Of a stretch of 33,408 bases of DNA, positions 1 to 11,700 are shown one piece after another (the first letter of the stretch is position 1; each line of letters opens with the position of its first letter). Below the pieces are notes generated by a model. It had not been told where the DNA came from. It did no database searches and saw only the letters and a program-made list of their open reading frames with translations. A program made the translations under genes and the position numbers. The stretch spans positions 205,665 through 239,072 of the forward strand of contig WELB01000087.1 in NCBI GenBank assembly GCA_009602725.1, in the 5' to 3' direction. The DNA is from Spirogloea muscicola (Eukaryota; Streptophyta; Zygnematophyceae; Spirogloeales; Spirogloeaceae).

Positions 1-3000
1 CACCAATATTCAAAGGGGCCCAAAGGGCGCGCCTTTTGTGAATATTGTAAAGGGGCCGAAAGAGAAAGTCGGTGTCGCCGCGAGAGTCAGAGATGGGTGG
101 AACCTCCATTGTCAGCGTGAATCACACACAAAAGTGTATGACCCAGCCTAGGAGCCACATAGGGAGAAAAGTGGTCCTTCATCCTCAGCGTGAATCACCC
201 ACCGAAGTGAATGAGTCAGCCTAGTAAGGCCACGTGTGAAGCCCAGTCAGCGGTCCTAGTCAGATCGACACAAATGAGCAGTCGACAGGATACGGCACGA
301 CACCTCCCTTTCAATTCATGCGCCCCGCGCGCCTTCTCTCCTGGCAGCGTCATTCTTCTATATGAAACACACCGCTGTTGAAGTGAGAGGGCAGCCAGCA
401 CGTGGTGGGCAAGGCTGCTAGCGTAAACGAGCGCATACACACGGATTCACCCTACCGGTGATGAGTTCGTGGCGCTGGCGATGGACGTGCCTGGGGCTTC
501 TGAAAGTCGGTGGCTGGACTTTCTGCAGCAGCGTGCACGCGCACTTCATCGTTGGTGGGAGAGCAAGGTGAGCTGCCCCGCTTCAACGCCGCCAGGTCGC
601 TTGCCCACGATGTCCGCCTGCGGTTGTCCATCTCCTTCCAACGCTCCCAGGCTCACGCAGGGCATTTGTAGGCAGGCCACGCTTTGGCTGCTAAGTCTGG
701 GTCTGCCTCTTCTCCAGCTGCAAGTCACTCCGACTTGCGGCTGCTGACTTGGGGATAACAGGCTCCTATTCGCTGTAGTCTCTTGCATAATTGTGTGGTT
801 CTGGCACCTTTCGGCCCTTCGGACCTTTTCAGCGCGGCGAGGACTGCGAAAGCCAGCGAGAAAGCAATGATGAAGGTCCGACAGGGCCAGAAGTCGCAAA
901 ACACTCAAAACACTCTCCATGAGTACTGCAGGTGAAAGCCTATGATTCTACTTTACAAATGCAGATCTGAGTAACTCGAGGGCGGAAAAGCCTAGGGCCC
1001 GAGGGTTGTGAAAGAAACAGCTCCAGATTAAGGCAATGGCAGTAAGAGGCCAGCCCAAATTGGACGAACAAGAGCGGAGAGCCTTCTTTTGCCTTGAAGC
1101 TGCTGACGAGGGGTAATTGAGCACCCATTCATGGGAAGTACTTACATACATGTTGCTCTGTGCAGTCTGGCCATTTTGAACCTGTTCATTCCCTTTGGGC
1201 TTGCCTCTCACAGCTAGTGTCTCACTCTGCAAGAGCTATTTCTTTGGACCTTGTCCATTGTCTACTGGGCTGGCCTTTCACACGTTTCGCCATGTTTTTT
1301 CCCGCCTCTTTTGAGCTTGTTCACAGTTTTGTGGGCTGGCTTTTCCCCGCCTTCCATCCTTGGAAGAGCTGCTTCTTCTTTCACAGTATGCTGTGAAAGA
1401 AGCGGGAGGACCTTCCACGTTGCCATTGACGTTCACGGGGCGTCGGCGCTCGGTGGCTCGAGCTCCTGCACCGGCTAGCGCGCAGCGTGGTGTCCTGACT
1501 TCACCAAGGAAGCTTGCGTGCATTGAGAAACTGGAAGGCCAAAATGGCCAAGTACAACGGCAGTCACATCTAATGACGTACATTATCCACTGCAAATTCA
1601 CCCGCTCAGTAACCACGAATCAGCACATCGAGTTCGCTGATTGATGCCTGCCGACGGCAGGTTCCAAGCCCCTCTACCACCAACTAAAGCTCGCTCAGCT
1701 TTTTGTTGCAAAGCATGAACCTGAGCGCACTGCAAACAGGCCAGCACACAACGGCGGCAAGGACGACATATATGCAGCTGGCATATATGCAGCGCATCTT
1801 GGCCAGAAGCACATCTGCGCGTCGCGCATAGCCTAAATTGGCAATTTTGCCGAGGAGGGTGTGGAAACGAGGACCTCTACAACTAAAGACATCAACTGCA
1901 GCTGGCCGGAGCTGATTGCGGTGGGGGGAGTCAACGTGGTGCTGCAGCTCTTTTTGTTCTGCACCGTGCATTGAGGGGCCATCGATGTGGGTCGATACTG
2001 CACCCACAAGGGGAGCAGGCCGCTATCATCGTGGCGGGCTCTCTCGCCCAAGTTTATAGTGTATCGCATGCGCCTGTCAGTCTTGCTGCAGCGATTAATG
2101 GCACACGTGTTGCATTTGCGTGCCAGTCGCGCTTTGGCTGCAGGCTGTGACTAGAAATGGGGACCCACTACCCGAAGATTAGCTTCTCTGACCTGTGGCT
2201 GCTAAACAGGGGACTTTGAGCACCCAGTTGCCACTTACGTGCTTCAGCGGTTTTCTGGTCACTGAGAGATGCCATGTAAGCATCCTCCTGGAGGCGAGAT
2301 ATCTCATAGCAATGGTGACCATGCCTATAAAAACCCGGGCTGACGGTTCGCAGACAAGGCGGTTAAATATGGTGGCCATCTAGCCAGTGGGAGAACCCCG
2401 CATCATCAGCAACGTGGACACCTTGGATTGCTCTCGACCGCTCTTACACGACTTCCTCAGCCATGATGGCAGGACACGCGGTCGCCAGCGCTGCCTGATG
2501 CAGGAATTGAAGTACGTTAGATAGCCGAGTAGAGTGTCAACTGGTCCCACCTCCCCGCTAACGTCCACAGGGCGTGGGGCTCAGATGCTATCCTCTCTCA
2601 GGCTAAATGTTCGCTCACCTCTATCTGTTGCGCACACGGAGACTTCAAGCCACCCAACCATCTACGTGCATCTCTCTTCAAATAAAGCATGCTCTGCAGT
2701 TGCCGAGCACGATCTGCAATTGGGAGCCAGAGGGGATTACGTGCAGGTGCTAAAAGGTAGCGAAGGGAACCAGAGAATTGTGATACTGCTCAATGTCCGC
2801 AGATTTCACTGCACTGCTAATGTGGCCCTCTCTGCTAGCTGGCATAACTGCACTGCATTCTCCCTTTGGCCAGAAGTTCTAGGCTACTGACAGATTAGAC
2901 AGCCAGACTCCAGTTGATCGGGTTGTCTGCACCCGTTCTCGTTGTGGCCATGATAGACTCTAAGAACCGGACAGGCACAAACATATCCACGTTTGCACGT

Positions 3001-3868
3001 CAGGCAGTGAGGCAGTATCAGCCATACTGTTGCTGGCAAGCACCAATATGGGTGCTAACAAGCAATCATGGAAACTGAAGAGCAACGGCTCCTGAAGGCC
3101 TGTACTTGAGACGCTCACAATCAGTAAGTGTAAATAGCATCAAACACATCGCTCATCGAAATCGCGGCCACCAACCTACACAGCGGCGAAGAATACATGC
3201 TTTACGCCATTATCAAATATACCTTAATAATGCTTCAGCTAACACGAGCAAAGAAAATGCACGCAATCACGAAGACCAGCAAGCAGCTTTGGAAGCACAT
3301 CATTGAGAGCACATGATCAGTGCCGTACACGAGCAACCACAAGCCAGTGCAACATCATGGCCGACCAAATCTGGGAACTAGCGTGTAAGCTCGGACCATT
3401 TGGCTTCTCAATCCACATGCAGCAGGCCCTTTGAAAGCAGCAATCTCTCTGGGACCTTCATTGCCTACTCGCCTGACTGACAGAGATACATGTAAAACGA
3501 CAAAGTGGCAAGACACATGAATTTGCTGGAAAGCCTGGTCGCATGTGCCAGACAAGTGAGTGCAATGCCCATTTGCTGCAGTAACCCACAACTCCCAAAG
3601 TCCATATATATACAGGCTGTCAGAATGGAAGTGACCAGAGCTTAACAAGTACCAAACCTCCTTGAGCCACTATCATCAAAAACCTCCATACAGAGGTCCA
3701 CAAAGTCTGAAAGCTCGCCATTGTCTCTACACTAGATGCAAGTCACATCTTGATACTTAGACATCTGTCCATGTGATTTGACCTGTCCCTCATAACCCCT
3801 GCCCCTCACAACCATAGTCATTGAGCGATCCACTTGTGCACTCCTACTTGGGTGCTTATGCAGCTCCA
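1..3868. other. Intergenic, downstream of catalase; repeat fragments, no supported gene
   Basis: No open frame here matches a family I know, and none shows a consistent exon chain. The first 2.3 kb is a patchwork of short fragments that recur elsewhere in the window: about 304-345, 1096-1150, 1420-1480, 1595-1715, 2045-2100 and 2195-2245. From about 2400 to 3868 I see nothing but the likely catalase 3' UTR at the right end. Confidence 0.6.
1595..1715 (+). repeat. Dispersed repeat E, first copy
   Basis: It pairs with 30110-30250 (see that entry). It contains a small palindrome, CTGCCGACGGCAG, near 1648-1660. Confidence 0.7.
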
Positions 3869-6800
3869 TCACATGTTCGCCTTCATGTTGAGCTTTGCCG
3901 CAATCTTCTGGGCAATTGATTTGTCAGCCTGCAAACATTAGCAACCATTGTACAATATCAATCCAAGTGCACCCTTAGCAACTATTGCAGCTCCAAAGGC
4001 ATCACACACACCCTTGACAAATATGCTGCTCAGTAGCCCAAGCATCTGCCACACGACTACGCATCTCACACTGCTATGGAACACTCTGCTCACAAAAGCA
4101 CAGTAAACCTCAAGATCCTCTTGAAGCTTGTGATAAGGAGGGTGCATTTCACCTGAGCCCAATAGGAAAGCCAGACACTACGAATTTCATGAGTCACGCG
4201 AGGATCAGCCAGCGCCTCGGCGAATCGTTTGACAAAGCGCTCCTGACGATCGGCTGGCCAACTCCGATACCTTGCACCTGGTTGTGCAAAGTTGTTTTCC
4301 TTCGCAATGACAGCCTTCTCCCGTTTGCCATGCAAGACATGGCTGGGGATAGGAACGCGCTCAGAGTGGCGGACTGGGTCGTACCGGGACGGGAAGTAAT
4401 CAACCTGCAGCATCAAGACTCCTGTCAATCAGCTCTATTGCTGGACTAGCAGAGAAATGACCATGTGTAACTACCTCTCTGATTGGTTGCCAACGAGCTG
4501 TACGGTAACTTGACCGCAGATATGGCTTCCAAAGGCAATCAGGCAGAGGCTTGAATGGTTTCTGCGGATAAGGCTTCACCTCCTCATCGCGGTGCATGAA
4601 ATTCATGAAACCATCATAGTGATTGTTGTGATGAGCATTCTTGGGAGCATTTGCAGGCAGCAAGAGGTAGTTTGGGCCCAATCTGTGGCGCTGAGTGTCA
4701 GAGTAAGAGAAGATGCGCGTCTGAAGCATCTTGTCATCAGTGTAGTACACGCCAGGTACCACAACGCCAGGGCAGAAAGCCAGCTGCTCGTTCTCTGCGA
4801 AGAAGTTATCAATGTTCTTGTTCAACACCATCCGTCCAACCGGCTGCCACAAGGACGACAATCATATTAGGTGCCTCATATGGCAGGCACCTAAATAGCT
4901 GTCAAGATGAAGCTGTCAAGGCCACAGAACCTCGGCTGGACAAGCCACTTCAAAGTACACTCTTATGCATTTGTGAAATCTGACAACACTGTGTACGGCA
5001 AGAATGGAAATGCCTGACAGGCATGAAAACAAAATCAATTACAATGTCATCCTATCCTTGGCAAGAGGCTTTTCTACTCAGGCATGGCTTGCAACCTACA
5101 ACTCACTCCCCATTTTTCCAGGCAGACAGACACTTATCAGATGTCATATTGTCTGTACGTTTATCGCATCCCACCCAATGAAGATGCTGGCAGAGAAAGT
5201 CACCTGCATTGGAAATTGCTCAACTGGCCAGATCTTTGTCACGTCAAGAGGATCAAAGTCATACTTGTCCTCATTTGCCGGATCCATTGTCTGGATGTAC
5301 AACTTCCACTCCGGGTAGTTGCCAGCTGCAATAGAATCATACAAATCCTGCAAAGTAGCCACATGGTCAATCACCATATCGAATCTCGGCAACGCAGATT
5401 ACATGACTTAAAAGCTTGATAGCAAGTGCATCTAAACAACATAGAGTACAAGCCCTGGGCTGTGTTACCCAACATGTTGATCAATCATGATTGACTTTGT
5501 CCTGATCTACTATGCACCTACCTTTGTGGCATGGCTGTGATTGTTCCCACCCACAATGACAGCCTCGTCATCCAGGAGGTTCTTGACGCCACAGGTGGGC
5601 AGCCAATGAAACTTCACATATGTAACTTTGCCAACCTTATTGATCAAGGAGAATGTGTGCACTCCAAAACCTTCCATGTGGCGATAGTCTTGAGGGATGC
5701 CAATATCATCAAACTGCACAACATGCCAACTCATGACTATGTCAATGCCTGGTGCTGCCCTGTGATTGCAGGTGTGACCAACTCCAGACAATAATCACAG
5801 GTGAGCAGCATGTCTTGCTCGCACACGTCGCTCCTGTTCTTGCTTATGCTCTTGCTTTGCTCTCACTAATGCTCCTGCAAATTGCCTTCTCTACATAACA
5901 AGCTATTCCCTCCTCACAGTACTCTCATCCCACAGCTTCTACCAAAAACGTTCAGGAGTACTACCAGAAACGTCCATAACTGGCACTCTCATAGCAACTT
6001 AATAATATGGAATGTAAACAGCATCAGAGTCCAGCATTTGACCAATCCTATGAAGTTGCCCCTCACATTGTCCCCACTATTAAGTACACCATAGCAGTTC
6101 CCTTATAACAATGCCCGAACAATGCTTCTTACCAAGAAGGTGAACATATTCAGGGACTCTGGAATATGGGAGAAGAAATCCATGATCCGCCATGTTTCCT
6201 GAATGTGGGTCTTAGGATTGGGCTTCAAAGCATGAATCATGTCAGGAAACTTGATTCCATCTCGGATGAAAAAAACTGGTATGTTATTTCCAACCATGTC
6301 AAAGTTGCCCTACAGATGAGGAACCACACTGTCAGTGCTCTCTTATGGGTAGTATATACTGAAGAGAGCTAGCGCCACCAATAAGGAAGGTGTGAGAGCT
6401 GCTGCATATCTGCCGCTCAAAGTTCACATCATGCTCAGACATACCTCTCTTGTGTAGAACTTGATGGCAAAACCGCGGGGATCCCTCAGAGTCTCAGGAC
6501 TGCCGCGCTCATGAATAACTGTTGAGAACCGGATGATGAGGGGGGTCTGAACCCCAGGGGCGCGCAAGAAGTCGGCACAAGTCAGATGCGAGATGTCATG
6601 GGTAACCTCAAAAAAGCCCTTGGCACTTGCACCACGTGCATGGACCACCCTCTGCACATGCACACCACATGTCAGATGGTCAGCACAAAGACACTTCCGC
6701 AAAAGCATATTGTTCAGGTATCATTCAGCCTCACTCAAGCAGAACTGTCTTTTGAATCTAAAGCCTGCACCTACCAACACTCTAAAGCTGCCTTGACCCT

Positions 6801-7679
6801 CCAAGTCAGGCAGTTTCATCTTAATCTAGAACCGCGTAAACACCTCACTGAGCTCTGATGCAAACGGTAAGACTACTCCTCTCCTATCTACTTACAACCT
6901 ATTTCTGCCACCAGCCACGTGTGAGCCATGTCAAAGCCGAGATATTCGACCCCTCACCTCAGGAATGCGTTCCCTGTCAAACTGAGCTAGCTTCTCAACA
7001 AGATGGTAATCCTCAAGAAGAACAGGACCTGTAAGACAGCAAGAGGTGTAAGTGCTCTTAAATCACTTCGCTCGGTCAACAACTTGTCACTGGTCTTGAT
7101 GGTAGACCTTCAGCACACTGGAAATTGTGCACTTGTAGACCGAAATTCATTACATGTCTATTCCACCCAGCCTGAAAGCACCCCCTGACATGCGCAGGAA
7201 CTTGCACGATGTCACCAAGTCCTGCTGCTATTCTTGCTAGCGTACGGACTAAGACAAGTCATGACAGCGCAGCATGACACGCGATACAGAGTCATGGACT
7301 GCTTCAAGAAGCATGAAGGAGGTGGGCGAACCTCGGGGCCCGACAGTCAGCGATGAGTTGTTGTTCCAGACGGGAGCACCAGTGTTTGTCGTCCAAAAGG
7401 GTGCATTGAAGGCACTGGAGGGGCGATACTGCAACACCACAAAGCCTCTTCTCTTTAGTCGCAGTAACCATTTGCCTGACCTAATGTCAACTTTCACATG
7501 CAGGGTTACATAGGATTAAGTTGTACTCAGATGTTTGACGCATGCACACAGCAGCAGTGCGCCATCAGATCCATAATGAGCCAAAGACACCCCACACGCA
7601 GAGGACTACAAACGTCTTCACGGTCATGGCCCGCGTTTGCTGGCACTGCTGGGTTCCAGCACACCTTGTAGGGATCCAT
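3869..7679 (-). CDS. CAT: Catalase, plant-type monofunctional haem catalase, complete, 10 exons
   Basis: The enzyme converts H2O2 to water and oxygen, normally in peroxisomes. Minus-strand exons, in order of translation: 7665-7679, 7332-7428, 6958-7028, 6445-6651, 6133-6309, 5522-5713, 5204-5347, 4580-4843, 4153-4404, 3869-3928. They sum to 1479 nt, giving 492 residues, the usual plant length, with frame kept at every junction. The protein starts [19 protein letters not shown]. His65 lies in RVVHARGAS, Asn138 in VGNN, and the haem-ligand Tyr348 in [14 protein letters not shown]; all are present at the expected positions. The intron after residue 37 has the weak donor GTTCGC, but the split Gly codon fits the family exactly. 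The C-terminus ends [10 protein letters not shown], with QKI at -13 to -11 where plant catalases have QKL, the known peroxisomal signal position. It is divergent from the QSOX gene. Identity is certain; only UTR ends are not seen. Confidence 0.97.
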
Positions 7680-8764
7680 GGTGCTGGTCGCAGGCAGCCG
7701 AGCAAGCGTCCGCTCCGCGCGTCCCGACCTGTGCTGCGTGTCGCTGCAGCTCTCCTGACTCCGCGGCGGGCTGCCGGACCCGCGCTGGCGGCGCGGCGGC
7801 GGCGGCGGCTGCGGCGGCGGCGGCGGCGGCGCAGCCGGCTCACCAATGTACTGAGAGCAACGTAACGGCTCTGGCGATAAGAGGTGCCACGTCGGCCGCC
7901 CGGGGTGGGGGGTGTCGGGTATTCGCGGACAGAATTTATCACGCGCGGCCTGCCGTGGGGCCACGTCTCGGCAGCGGGGTTTTCTGGAACGCGCCGCCGC
8001 GGTGCCTCCCCGCGGCGGCGGCCTGATCCGGCGGGCTGGGGGACCACACGCGCCGGCGCCGGCGTGGCCGCCGCCGATTCGCTGTGCCGAGATCTCGTAA
8101 CCCGGTTACCGGCTAACTGGCTCGTCCCGCTGAACCGCCTGGACGAGTTTAGCCAGGCCCCGAATCCTGGAAAGTAACCGTCTGGAAAGTAACCATGCAC
8201 GCCGTGCTGCGTCTCAATTGGTCACGCCGTGACCCTCGACCCCCACAGGCGGTGGAGCTGGTTATCCGACCCCTCAGGAGGCCCTCCGGCCCAGGGCAGC
8301 ACGCCGGCCGCCATGGCCACCTGCCGGCCTCTCCAACACCTCCGATCCGCCGTCCCGCCGTTTGTCCTGGCCGTCTCGCGTCGGGCCGCAGTGCCACTGC
8401 GCCGGCTCGGCCGGCCCTCGGGCTGGCTCGCTCCCGCGGGGCGCGCGGAGACGCCCCGCCGGATCGGCTTGAAGCCTGCAGTTCCGACGAGGCGCTGACG
8501 AGTGGCCACCTGAGAATGGGCCACCCTTAATGGCGATGGGCTTTGGGGTTTCGCTCGCTCGAGCGCGCTTTGTCGGGCCACACGAGCTGCGTCACGACAT
8601 GCGATCAGCGAGCCGGAGTCTGGTGTCCTCAGGACGGTGACGAGCCCGAGCTGCTCAGGCTTGGAGCCCCCCTTCCTGAGCTCTGGAAGGAGGAGCTCTT
8701 GCCGCGCAGCCGCATATCTCCGCTGGACATTGTACCTTCGTCTGCCATCCCTTGATTGATAGCG
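7680..8764. promoter_or_regulatory. Divergent promoter region between catalase and QSOX, GC-rich
   Basis: This 1085-base stretch separates the catalase start codon (minus) from the QSOX start codon (plus) and must hold both promoters and 5' UTRs. It is strongly GC-rich compared with the introns on both sides, with a (GGC)n run at about 7794-7831 that would lie in or near the catalase leader. Small sequence structures are a 13-base palindrome GTAACCCGGTTAC at 8097-8109 and an adjacent direct repeat of CTGGAAAGTAACC at about 8168-8194. Long open frames on both strands here look like GC-driven artefacts. No TATA box is claimed. Confidence 0.6.
7794..7831. repeat. (GGC)n trinucleotide run
   Basis: A nearly pure GGC/GCC run, broken by one CTG, lies about 120 bases upstream of the catalase start codon. 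In the catalase mRNA it would read as GCC repeats in the leader if transcription starts farther out. Such runs are common in GC-rich algal promoters and can vary in length. Confidence 0.8.
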
Positions 8765-11700
8765 ATGGAGGACACCAGGGCGGCATTGGCCGCTATTTTC
8801 CTCCTAGGGTTTTCATCGTGCATTCAAGCAAGGCTGGTTGATTCAAATTTGCCGGAGATGTTGGAGATAAATGCGACGGTCGTGCACGAGTTGAAGATGG
8901 CCACCTTCAACGACACACTGGAGGCTGTCAAAGCCCCCTGGGCGCTGGTCGAGTTCTACGCAAGCTGGCAAGCACGCCTGACCTTGTTCTTGTGCTCAGA
9001 AGTCCTGTTACACCATCCTCGCAGCTGCATCAGAACAGCGGCCCCTTGGCTTCTTAGCGAGCTGCACGATCCCCGTCACTCGTCTGCTGGACGTGACATT
9101 AGGTCCTCTGCAGCGGAAAGTTGATCCTGTTTACAGACTGCTAATTCTTTGGCCTTCGCGCTTGTCTCCATGGGCTGCTGCAACTTGCAGGTGCCCTGCT
9201 TGCAAGGCTTTTAAGGTGCACATTGCCTGTCAACTTCTCATGCTGCAGTAGCACAGGAGTAGCTCAAAAATTCTACCTGTATCCCAATTCCCATAGGTTT
9301 TAGCCTTACAGCTTGGACTCTCTACAGCTGCACTACACTACATGGCCTATTAATCATGGATTGGCAAGCTTGGGCAGTAGCCTGAGCTGGCCGCATCTGG
9401 TCTTGGCCTGTTTCGCAGTCGCACTATGAAAGGGTAGCCGTGCTGTTCAATGGGCCTGATGCTCCTTATCAGGACTTTATCTATGTGGCAAATCTGGAGT
9501 GTTGGACCCAGGTGCCTCCTTTCTCTGCCCTGAATTTGAAGTCCTTCGATGCAGCTCCGCTTGCTTCCTTCTTGAGAAACGACTGGCATGCCTTTCATGC
9601 TGCTGCTTGAGCTGAATATAGGTTGCCATGCTCAATTGGGGCCGCTGCAGGGAGCCATGTGCCAGCGATTTGGAGTGGACAAGTATCCTATCATGGTCTT
9701 CGGCAAGCCATCGGACATTGCAGTGGGTCACAAGGATGAGACTTTCACCAGCCCTGGCTTAGAATACATAGAGTGCGAACGCAGGGCGCCCCCTCTACTT
9801 GCTTGGTTGAACGACAGACTATCTGCGTAAGCCTGACACTACCTCCACACTTCACTTGGTACTGTGCTTAAGCTTATCGTGATACTTTCATCTGCACAAC
9901 AGACATGTCAAGCTACATGCACTTGACATAATTGCAGGTTGTTGACATTGTACTTAGGGTGTTGAGAGATACACACACTCTCTCTAGCTGAGGTCTAGGG
10001 TTATGACATGTTAGCCAATATGAGGAGCTCAGAAGTAATTCTTTTGGAGTAGCAGCCAGGGCCAGTCTGCAGATGCTGATTGGGTGAGTGCAGAATGCAA
10101 TATTGAAGGGAAATTTTCAAGCTATGTGGGAGATGCCAAGTAGGATAGTCAACGCTAACTTGGAGTAGCAGCCACATAGCAGCCTGGAATTCACATTGGC
10201 TTATTATTATGGACCCTTATGAGTTGTGTTGGTGAGGGAGGGCTTGTTCAGCAATTTCGAGTTTGGAGAGACAAAGAAGGCCAAGTTGCAGGAGATGATT
10301 ACAACGCCACTTGGCTTACCCGCTAAAGAGGAGAAGATGGTGAGCACGCTTGAGACTGGCTGCTTTGCGACTATGTAGTTGCAGTGTCAAGCCTTGGATA
10401 CTTGGCGACAAAGGAAAGCAACACTGGATGTGGCACATGTGGCAATATGATACTGTGTCCAATGTGGTCTTGCAGGGCACTGCAGCTCTGCAGTTGCATG
10501 ATGTTGAGGAGGCGACCAGCATTGCCTTCCAGTTTATCTTCAACAGCGTGGTGGGTTATGGTTTTCTAATTCGTTGGAGCACCTTGCCCACGACGTCAAT
10601 TGCTCCTGTGATGCTTACAGATGTCTCCTCGCCTGCAATATACTTGTGGTCAGATTAATGGATTGGAGGTACTTGTTTAAAGAGTCAAAACTGCAAGGGG
10701 GTCCCACTTACATAAAGTGTGGCATATTTAGATCTAGGTCTACTGGTCTGCCCCTATCAGAGTGCTTGCCAGCAAGGTCTTACGTGGACAAGCTGTGAAG
10801 CTTCTCGATGATTGTGCTTTGCAGCCATTGACAAAATCTGCCCGAGCACCCTTTGTGCGCTTTCTTCACATTGTTGCTGCGCACCACCCATCTGCGAGGT
10901 GATCACCCTTGTGGGGCTGTGTGAATATTAACCTCTTGCCAGCCAAGTTTTACATCAGGTTATACTCCATCTGTACATGCTATTTAAGCTGCAATATTTG
11001 TCCTTGAGGACACAATTGAACAACCTCGCCTGGCTTGACTGGTCTGACTCGATCTTGCATCATTGCATATTCTAGGTGTCGTACAGGTGGGGCACAACTC
11101 TTGGCACAGATGGATGAGCTCTGGCCTCCTCCTCCTATAGATGAGTTGGGGAAAGCAGCGCCCATCAACAAGTCTGCCTTGGCAAACATACAGATTTGTG
11201 GCTCTTCCTCTCCAAAAGGCTTCTGGGTATTCATAGCAAGTCCTTTGTCCTTGATTTGACTGGCTCTTTGGCAGCCATTGTTTGCGGCCATTGAGGATGG
11301 CGTGCTACTGAAGATATGTCACTGCTGTGATATTGCTTTGCCTTCTGCATTACGAGATTGTATCAGAGACGTAGGTAGTGAAGCTATAACGGAGGCTCAG
11401 CTTGTACAAGTTCTTGTCTTGAAACAGAAGGCTTGCAAAGGAAGCTCTGAGGAAAGACGAGGCTACACGTGAGTCCCCCTTAGTAAATCATATACATGTA
11501 CATATAGCTCTCTTGTCGAATAAAAGGAGCAGGCTTAGGCAAGAGCAGGTCATGCAGTAGCATGTATTGCACCTGATTGATGTGGCCAAGTTCCCTGACT
11601 TAGGTGTCAGAATCCACGGTCTGGGTTTGTCAGTGCAGTTTGGGTCTTGCCTGTAGCCTTTGTGACCCCCTTCTTGTCATCTTACTGATGCTCCGCATGG

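Noticed and set aside
7527-8200. Overlapping open frames on both strands in the catalase/QSOX intergenic region
   Set aside because: They arise from GGC repeats and high GC. The catalase start codon within them is followed at once by a donor site, so the rest is leader or intron.
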